Source: UBA6522 sp965205045 (GTDB lineage Bacteria > Pseudomonadota > Gammaproteobacteria > Steroidobacterales > Rariloculaceae). From it: DNA of 64,000 nucleotides. Under the pieces are notes generated by a model. That model saw only the letters and a list, made by a program, of their open reading frames with translations. It did not search any database and was not told where the DNA came from. The DNA lies in the NCBI GenBank assembly GCA_965205045.1, contig OZ242032.1:1-64000 (forward strand), given 5' to 3'. Shown one piece after another: positions 58,673 to 64,000 of this stretch; the first letter of the stretch is position 1; each line of letters opens with the position of its first letter. A program made the position numbers and the translations under genes.

Positions 58673-59701
58673 ATGAAAGCAGAGGCGAAACGGCTTGCCC
58701 CGGTGCTGGTTCTGTCGACCGGGCGCTGCGGCTCCACGATGGTGTCGGAAGTCCTGAACACGCATCCGCAGGTCCTCAGCCTGTCGGAGTTCTTCATTTC
58801 CCTGGGCATGAAGTCCCTGATCAGAAAGCGCCTGAGCGGCAAGGCCCTGTGGGGAATATGCTGCCGGCACAGCCCGGGGCTGCGGGCCATGCTGGCCGGC
58901 GACCGCGACCGCATTCTCTACCCGTTCGACACGCCGCAGGCGCGCTACGCCACGCACGACGTACCGTCGATCCTGTGCGTGGCCCTGCCGCACCTGACGC
59001 CCGACTACGAACGACTCTTCGAAGAACTGCAACCCGTCGTGCGGGGGCGGCCCAAGGCGACGCTGCCCGACCAGTACCTGTTCATGTTCGACTGGCTGTG
59101 CAAGCGGCTGGGCCGCCGCGTCTGGGTCGAGCGGTCGGGCGGCTCGCTGCTGTTCGGCCGGCGACTCATGGGGCTTTTTCCGCAGGCGCGGGTGGTCCAT
59201 ATCCACCGCGACGGCAGGGACACGGCCCTGTCGATGAGCAAGCATCCGGCGTTCAAGGCAGGACCGGCGCTGATGCAGCGGTTGCAGCGCATGGGCGTGG
59301 ACCCGTACGGCGGCGACCCGGTTCCCAGCCTCAACCCGTTCACCCTGTTCAGGTTCCGCTTTGTCAACATGCAGAAGATGATGCGCCAGGGGGCCGCCAT
59401 CGAGGCCTACGGCGAGTTGTGGAGCCGCATGATCCTGTCGAGCCGGGAATACCTGTCGCCGCTGCCGCCCGAGCACTTCCTGTCGCTGCGCTACGAAGAC
59501 GTGCTGCAGCAGCCGCGCGAAAAGCTGCGCGAACTGATCGCCTTTATCGACCCGAGCCTGGTGGACGACGCCTGGCTGGATGCGGTAGCGCACATCCCGC
59601 GCCCCAATCCCTCCAAGTTTTCGCTGCTGGACGCGGCGGCGCAGCGGCGGCTCACCGACGTCTGCGCTCCGGGGCTGGAGGCATTGGGGTACAAAGCATA
59701 G
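58673..59701 (+). CDS. Sulfotransferase (1)
   Basis: This 342-residue protein has the 5'-phosphosulfate-binding loop LVLSTGRCGSTMVSEVL at residues 10-26 and the 3'-phosphate-binding VVHIHRDGRDTALSMSKHP near 175. It also has SLRYEDVLQQPREKLRELI, shared with PAPS-dependent sulfotransferases. It should transfer a sulfuryl group from PAPS to an unknown small-molecule or glycan acceptor. It starts a tight run with a paralogue and a P450. Confidence 0.9.
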   Translation: MKAEAKRLAPVLVLSTGRCGSTMVSEVLNTHPQVLSLSEFFISLGMKSLIRKRLSGKALWGICCRHSPGLRAMLAGDRDRILYPFDTPQARYATHDVPSILCVALPHLTPDYERLFEELQPVVRGRPKATLPDQYLFMFDWLCKRLGRRVWVERSGGSLLFGRRLMGLFPQARVVHIHRDGRDTALSMSKHPAFKAGPALMQRLQRMGVDPYGGDPVPSLNPFTLFRFRFVNMQKMMRQGAAIEAYGELWSRMILSSREYLSPLPPEHFLSLRYEDVLQQPREKLRELIAFIDPSLVDDAWLDAVAHIPRPNPSKFSLLDAAAQRRLTDVCAPGLEALGYKA

Positions 59702-59723
59702 GACGACCGCGAGAGGAGGGAAC

Positions 59724-60752
59724 GTGGAGCCAATTGCCCCGGTACTGGTTCTGTCTACCGGGCGTTGCGGTTCGACCATGGTGTCGGACGTATTGAACCT
59801 GCACCCCGAGGTGCTCAGCCTGTCGGAAGTCTTCTCGCTTCTCGGGCCGCTGGCGCTGTTCAGGAAACGGCTCAGCGGCAAGGCCATGTGGGCGCTGTGC
59901 AGCCGCCAGAACCCGGCGCTGCGGGTGCTGCTGTCCGCCGACCCCATGCCGAGCGAGATCCTCTATCCCTTCGACGACCCGCACGCCCGCTACGCCACCC
60001 GCAACGTGCCGCCCATCCTGTGCACCATGCTGCCGCACCTGACGCCGGACTACGAAAACCTGTACGACGATCTCGAACCCGTTGTGCGGGCGCGCCCGAA
60101 AGCGAACCTGGCGGACCAGTACCGGTACCTGTTCGACTGGCTGCGCCAGCACTTCGGGCGCCGCGTCTGGGTGGAGCGGTCGGGCGGCTCCCTGCTGTCC
60201 GTGCCCAGGCTGCGGCGGCTCTTTCCGGAGGCGCGCGTCGTCCACGTCTACCGCGACGGGCGGGACACGGCGCTGTCGATGAGCCGGCATCCCGCCTTCC
60301 AGATCATGCTGGGCACCCTGGACAAATTGCAGCGCCTGGGGCTGAAGCCGCTCGACAACACGGCCGAGGCCGGACCCGTCGGTTCGCTGCTGGCGCTGGT
60401 CTTTCTGCGGCTCGTCAATCCCGCCAGGATGATCCGCCGGGAGTTCGACCTGGCGGCCTACGGCGGCCTGTGGAGCCAGATGATCCTGCGCGGCCAGAAG
60501 CTGCTGGCCGCCCTGCCGCCGGAGCAGGTGTTGGCGCTGCGCTACGAAGACGTGCTGCAGAACCCGCGCGACAAGCTGCGGGAGCTGATCGCGTTCATCG
60601 ACCCGAGCCTGGCGACCGATGCCTGGCTGCATGAAGCCGCCCGCGTGCCGCGTGCGAATCCGCCCAGATACCTGTCGCTGGAGTCGGAGACGCAACGGCG
60701 GCTCACTGAGGCCTGTGCGCCGGGCCTGGAAGCGTTGGGGTACGCGACGTAA
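59724..60752 (+). CDS. Sulfotransferase (2), tandem paralogue
   Basis: This 342-residue protein starts at a GTG behind GAGGAGGG. It matches the first in length and blocks: LVLSTGRCGSTMVSDVL, VVHVYRDGRDTALSMSRHP, ALRYEDVLQNPRDKLRELI and a C-terminal APGLEALGYAT. The middle segments differ, so the acceptors may differ. It lies 22 bases after copy 1. The pair is a recent tandem duplication. Confidence 0.9.
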   Translation: MEPIAPVLVLSTGRCGSTMVSDVLNLHPEVLSLSEVFSLLGPLALFRKRLSGKAMWALCSRQNPALRVLLSADPMPSEILYPFDDPHARYATRNVPPILCTMLPHLTPDYENLYDDLEPVVRARPKANLADQYRYLFDWLRQHFGRRVWVERSGGSLLSVPRLRRLFPEARVVHVYRDGRDTALSMSRHPAFQIMLGTLDKLQRLGLKPLDNTAEAGPVGSLLALVFLRLVNPARMIRREFDLAAYGGLWSQMILRGQKLLAALPPEQVLALRYEDVLQNPRDKLRELIAFIDPSLATDAWLHEAARVPRANPPRYLSLESETQRRLTEACAPGLEALGYAT

Positions 60753-60772
60753 CACCGTGAAGGCATGGAACG

Positions 60773-62836
60773 ATGCTGCGATTTGCCGACGAACTGCTGT
60801 TGCTCCTGATCGACGACAATCGGGGCGATCTCATTCCCATTCCGGCGTGGTCCCTGGCGTGCGCGCTGGCCGGCGCCCTGCTGATGGACCTGGCCCTGGA
60901 AGGCCGTATCGACACGGACCCCGACTCCCTGTCGTTGCTGGACGCGACGCCGCTGGACGATGACCTGCTGGACCCCGTGCTGGCCGAAATCGCCCAGGCC
61001 GAGGCGGCGCGTCCGGCCCGCTTCTGGGTGGCGCACGTCGCCGAACGGGGCGACGAGATTCGTGACAAGACGCTGGCCCGCCTCACGGCGCAGGGCATCC
61101 TCGAAGTCGAGGAAGGGGGCTTTTTCGCCTTCCTGCCCAGCGTGTCGCGCACCCGCCGTTACCCGGCGGACCAGGCGATGCGCGAGGACGTGCGGCTGCG
61201 CATCATGCGGGCGCTGTTCAGCAACGACATTCCCGACCCCAACGACGTCGTGATCATCGGCTTGGCGGATGCCTGCGGCGTATTCGAGCGCCTGCTGCCC
61301 CCGGCCGAGCACAAGGTGGCGCAAGAGCGCATCGCCCTGCTCGGCCGCATGGACCTGATCGGCCGCGCCGTCGCCGAGGCCATCCGCTACGACACGCCCG
61401 CTGCCACCTCCCCCCGGGCCCGGGACATCCCCATGGCGCGGCCGCCGCTGGTCAGCGTGCTGCTGGGCACCGCCTTCATCCGCGAGCAGTACCGCAAGCT
61501 GGGGCCGATCTTTCAGGTCGAGAAGAACGCCGTGACGCGGCTGCTCGAGGCGCTCTTCATCACCCGGCCGCTGGCGCGGCGGGGCAAGAAGGACGACGGC
61601 AGGCTCCTCGTCATGGCCGGCCCGGAGGCCAACCGTTTCTTCTCGAAAAACGACAAGGCCTACTTCCGCAGCCGCGAGTTCTGGATGCGTTTCGAAGAGC
61701 AGTTCGACGCCCGGGCGACGCGCGCCAGCCTGAGCACCAGCGGCGAGGACCACTTCCGCTTGCGGCGCGCCAAGCGGCCCGGCTACTCGCACGCCGTGGG
61801 CGAGACCCAGGTGGCCGGCATCGTGGACGTGACGCGGCGGGAAATCGCCTCGTGGCCGGCCGGCAAACCCGTAGGCGGCACGGCCATGAGCCAGCGGCTC
61901 GTCTACAGCCTGATGTGCCGGATCATGGTCGGGATTTCCGCGCCGGAGTACTACGACGACTTCATGGCCCTGTTCGAGGCGTCGTTCAAGGCGATCCTCG
62001 GCCTGTATCCCGGCCGTCTGCGCTGGCGCCGCCTGCGGCGGGCGCGGGCGCGGCTGGACGAGCTGACCGCCAGGATCATCGCCCTGCACGAGCCGGAAAA
62101 CCGCGGCGACCGTCCGCCGGACGTCGTCGACCACCTGCTTGCCCTGCACCGCGCCGACCCGGCGTTCCTGCCCGAGACGGACGTGGGCATCCTCGTCCTG
62201 GAGCCCATTTACGCGCCCATGGACACCCTGGCCCACAGCCTGTCGTTCATGCTCTACGAGCTGCTCAAGGACCCCGAACTGCTGCACCGCGCGCGGCTGG
62301 AAGCGGACGCCCTTTTCGCTGAGGGGACACCGACGCCGCAAGGCGTGCGCCGGCTCGACGTGATCAGGCGCGCCTATATGGAGACGCTGCGCCGCTATCC
62401 GATTGTCCCGCGCACCGTGCGCACGGTGAGCAACGCGTTCGAGTTTGCCGGCTGCACGGTTGCCGCCGGCCGGCAGGTCATTCTGGACTTCACGCTGACG
62501 CACCATCTGCCGGAGTATTTTCCGGATCCGCAGCGCTTCGACATCGAGCGCTTCGCGCCGCCGCGCAACGAGCACCGGCAGTCGGGGGTGTACGTGCCTT
62601 ACGGCTTGGGGACGCACCGCTGCCTCGGGGAGCACCTGGCCGAATTCCTGGCGCCGGCCACCATGGCGACGATCCTGCACGACGTGGAGCTGGCGCTGGA
62701 GCCGCCCGGCTACACCCTGACGGGCCGGCGAATAAGCGGACTCCCGACCCCGCATCCGGGCAAGTCGTTCAGGTTTCGCCTGGTGGGCCGGCGCTCGGCT
62801 GCCACCGCATCGGCAAGCGCCGCGACGGGCGACTGA
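60773..62836 (+). CDS. GPP34-cytochrome P450 fusion
   Basis: This 687-residue protein starts at 60773. Residues about 1-200 match GPP34/Golgi-phosphoprotein-3-like proteins (LRFADELLLLLIDDNRGDL, LACALAGALLMDLALEGRI). Residues about 215-670 are a P450: I-helix APMDTLAHSLSFMLYEL, ExxR in YMETLRRYP, and heme-Cys loop VPYGLGTHRCLGEHLAEFL. The Cys is present; the first loop residue is Tyr rather than Phe. GPP34 domains bind phosphoinositide-like lipids, so this may target an oxygenase to a membrane. It is 20 bases from sulfotransferase 2. Confidence 0.85.
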   Translation: MLRFADELLLLLIDDNRGDLIPIPAWSLACALAGALLMDLALEGRIDTDPDSLSLLDATPLDDDLLDPVLAEIAQAEAARPARFWVAHVAERGDEIRDKTLARLTAQGILEVEEGGFFAFLPSVSRTRRYPADQAMREDVRLRIMRALFSNDIPDPNDVVIIGLADACGVFERLLPPAEHKVAQERIALLGRMDLIGRAVAEAIRYDTPAATSPRARDIPMARPPLVSVLLGTAFIREQYRKLGPIFQVEKNAVTRLLEALFITRPLARRGKKDDGRLLVMAGPEANRFFSKNDKAYFRSREFWMRFEEQFDARATRASLSTSGEDHFRLRRAKRPGYSHAVGETQVAGIVDVTRREIASWPAGKPVGGTAMSQRLVYSLMCRIMVGISAPEYYDDFMALFEASFKAILGLYPGRLRWRRLRRARARLDELTARIIALHEPENRGDRPPDVVDHLLALHRADPAFLPETDVGILVLEPIYAPMDTLAHSLSFMLYELLKDPELLHRARLEADALFAEGTPTPQGVRRLDVIRRAYMETLRRYPIVPRTVRTVSNAFEFAGCTVAAGRQVILDFTLTHHLPEYFPDPQRFDIERFAPPRNEHRQSGVYVPYGLGTHRCLGEHLAEFLAPATMATILHDVELALEPPGYTLTGRRISGLPTPHPGKSFRFRLVGRRSAATASASAATGD

Positions 62837-62850
62837 GGAGCCGGCGAAGA

Positions 62851-63498
62851 TTGGACCGGCTCGCCGCCCAGTCGCTCCCCCCACGGCGGCTCGCCCTGGC
62901 GACGACCGGCGTGATGCTGGCGATGTTCCTGTCCGTCTTCAGCCAGACCATCGTCGCCACCGCGATGCCCCGCATCATCGCCGACCTGGGCGGCTTCGAC
63001 CGCTACACCTGGCCGGCGACGGCCTATCTGGTGGCGACGGCCGTCGCCGTGCCGATCGTGGGGCGGCTGTCCGACATCTATGGACGCCGGATGTTCCTCA
63101 TCCTCGGCCTGCTCATGTTCACGCTGTGCTCGGTGCCGGCGGGTTTCAGCCAGTCCATGACGCAACTGGTCGCTTTCCGCCTCCTGCAGGGCATCGGCGG
63201 CGGCCTCATCGCGGCCAGCAGTTTCGCCGCCGCCGCCGATCTTTTTCCGCCCCAGGGCCGCGGCCGGTTTGAAGCCTACGCCGGCCTCACGTCCGGCATC
63301 GCCGCGGTCGCCGGGCCGCTCCTGGGCGGTTTCATCACCGACCACTTCGCCTGGAACTGGATCTTCCTGCTGAACGTTCCGGTCGGCCTCCTGGTTCTGG
63401 CGATCGTGCTGGCCTTTCCGAAAATCCGTTCCGAGGTCGAAGACCGCCGCCTGGACTACCCCGGGTCGGTTGCGGAAAAGGGCGAAAAACCACGCTAA
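62851..63498 (+). CDS. MFS exporter (DHA2/EmrB type), truncated by transposon
   Basis: The TTG at 62851 sits behind GAGGAG, 14 bases after the P450 gene. The 215-residue product covers the first half of a 14-helix drug exporter: SVFSQTIVATAMPRIIADL (motif D1-like), GRLSDIYGRRMF (motif A), GFITDHFAWNWIFLLNVPVG (motif C region). It then ends RRLDYPGSVAEKGEKPR inside the Tn3-like inverted repeat. The full protein should be about 500 residues. As encoded it is non-functional or at best partial. Confidence 0.88.
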   Translation: MDRLAAQSLPPRRLALATTGVMLAMFLSVFSQTIVATAMPRIIADLGGFDRYTWPATAYLVATAVAVPIVGRLSDIYGRRMFLILGLLMFTLCSVPAGFSQSMTQLVAFRLLQGIGGGLIAASSFAAAADLFPPQGRGRFEAYAGLTSGIAAVAGPLLGGFITDHFAWNWIFLLNVPVGLLVLAIVLAFPKIRSEVEDRRLDYPGSVAEKGEKPR

Positions 63499-63499
63499 G
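63462..63499. mobile_element. Terminal inverted repeat of a Tn3-like transposon (one end)
   Basis: The 38-base stretch begins CGGGTCGGTTGCGGAAAAGG and ends CACGCTAAG. Tn3-family ends begin GGGG and end ACGNTAAG, and the stretch cuts the MFS gene exactly here. A serine resolvase begins 194 bases further in. The rest of the transposon lies outside the window. Confidence 0.65.
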
Positions 63500-63604
63500 C
63501 GCCCAAGCCTTCTTTCAGCCCCTTCAAAACCCTGCCTTCGGGTCCACGAATAACACTTCTTTGTCGCGAGTCGTGGCGGTATGCCCTCACGAGTCGCTTT
63601 TTGC

Positions 63605-63644
63605 CGTAAAATAATCACGACAAGCCCGAAGTTATCTTTTTACG
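63605..63644. promoter_or_regulatory. Candidate res site of the transposon
   Basis: CGTAAAA (63605-63611) and TTTTACG (63638-63644) are an inverted repeat 50-90 bases upstream of the resolvase start, with AT-rich flanks. Resolvase dimers bind such sites. Confidence 0.5.
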
Positions 63645-63693
63645 ATAAGATACGCAGTCCATATCATTTTCGAGACTGTGAGGAGGACACCCC

Positions 63694-64000
63694 ATGGGAC
63701 TCATTGGCTACGCCCGCGTATCCACCGCCGAAGGCCGCCAGGTACTCGATCGCCAGCTTGACGCCCTGAACGATGCCGGGTGCGAGCGCGTGTTCGAGGA
63801 TCATGCTTCCGGCGCCGCCTCCAACCGACCGAACCTGGCCGCCTGTCTCGATTACCTGCGGCAGGGCGACATCCTTGTCGTCCTCGACCTCGACCGCCTG
63901 GGCCGCCGGGCGGGTGAACTCATCGCCCTGATCGACGAACTTGACCACCGCGGCGTCGGGTTCCGCGCCCTCAATTCACCGATGGACACGACCGCACCCG
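63694..64000 (+). CDS. tnpR: Serine resolvase, N-terminal part (runs off window)
   Basis: The ATG at 63694 follows GAGGAGG. 102 residues are seen: MGLIGYARVSTAEGRQVLDRQ with the catalytic Ser, then HASGAASNRPNLAAC, VVLDLDRLGRRAGELIALI and NSPMDTTAP. This is the Tn3/Pin resolvase catalytic domain. It differs from the one at 2343-2957. Given the inverted repeat at 63462, it is the resolvase of a Tn3-like element. Confidence 0.9.
   Translation, partial: MGLIGYARVSTAEGRQVLDRQLDALNDAGCERVFEDHASGAASNRPNLAACLDYLRQGDILVVLDLDRLGRRAGELIALIDELDHRGVGFRALNSPMDTTAP

Noticed and set aside
60542..62884. 780-residue minus-strand ORF over the P450 gene
   Set aside because: Antisense shadow; the plus strand encodes clear GPP34 and P450 motifs.
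1..64000. tRNA or rRNA genes
   Set aside because: No cloverleaf-like or rRNA-like sequence was recognised by eye. A covariance scan would be needed to exclude a tRNA near the integrase at 52.5 kb.

Overview
The window is GC-rich proteobacterial DNA. Lipobox signal peptides, outer-membrane barrels and a Slam-type (DUF560) assembly protein point to a Gram-negative cell, most likely a gammaproteobacterium. It is packed with accessory and decaying DNA: four toxin-antitoxin loci (one reduced to a relic), two identical IS200/IS605 elements, two IS607 elements, a solo tnpB, the end of a Tn3-like transposon, relics of other genes, and three ParA loci. Housekeeping-type genes (comM, DoxX, amidohydrolase) suggest a chromosome or chromid that has absorbed plasmids, but the sequence alone cannot settle this.

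Layout. 1-3.1 kb: Xre/RES toxin-antitoxin, a ParA plus small partner, and a serine resolvase. 3.1-9.5 kb (minus strand): two solitary ligand-binding lipoproteins of the Leu/Ile/Val receptor class, several small membrane or lipoproteins, and a CAP-domain secreted protein. 9.8-11.5 kb: IS200/IS605 copy A. 11.8-19.4 kb (minus): Tat-exported amidohydrolase, outer-membrane barrel, DoxX, a TbpB-like lipoprotein, and a 1237-residue secreted subtilisin-like protease. 19.4-29.6 kb (minus): the Slam gene, ParDE, a secreted barrel protein whose start codon is separated from its body by a 26-base homopolymer, and a 1625-residue coiled-coil lipoprotein with a TbpB-like C-terminus. 30-34.9 kb: an iteron array and DnaA box beside a 594-residue candidate replication initiator, flanked by paralogous ribbon-helix-helix regulators. 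35.0-36.8 kb: IS200/IS605 copy B. 37.4-40.6 kb: a TbpB-like gene split by an IS607 element. 40.9-43.1 kb: a plasmid backbone (iterons, repA, RHH partner, parA). 43.3-51.4 kb: Uma2-type nuclease, another TbpB-like lipoprotein, VapBC, a phosphoribosyltransferase-ParA fusion with a small partner, comM and a possible MobH/TraI-like protein. 52-57.2 kb: a stem-loop-rich noncoding tract, a tyrosine recombinase, a solo tnpB, a clipped LuxR-type gene and a second IS607. 57.5-63.5 kb: outer-membrane protein, two tandem sulfotransferases, a GPP34-cytochrome P450 fusion, and an MFS exporter cut off by a Tn3-like end with its resolvase.

How the parts may work together. The strongest functional theme is surface display. 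One intact Slam outer-membrane protein sits among five members of a TbpB-like barrel family, plus relics of both families. One member looks phase-variable through a poly-C tract and one is disrupted by IS607. The second theme is replication and partition: two different iteron/rep modules and three ParA systems in one 64-kb stretch suggest fused or integrated plasmids. The sulfotransferase, P450 and exporter run at the right end looks like a small tailoring or export operon.
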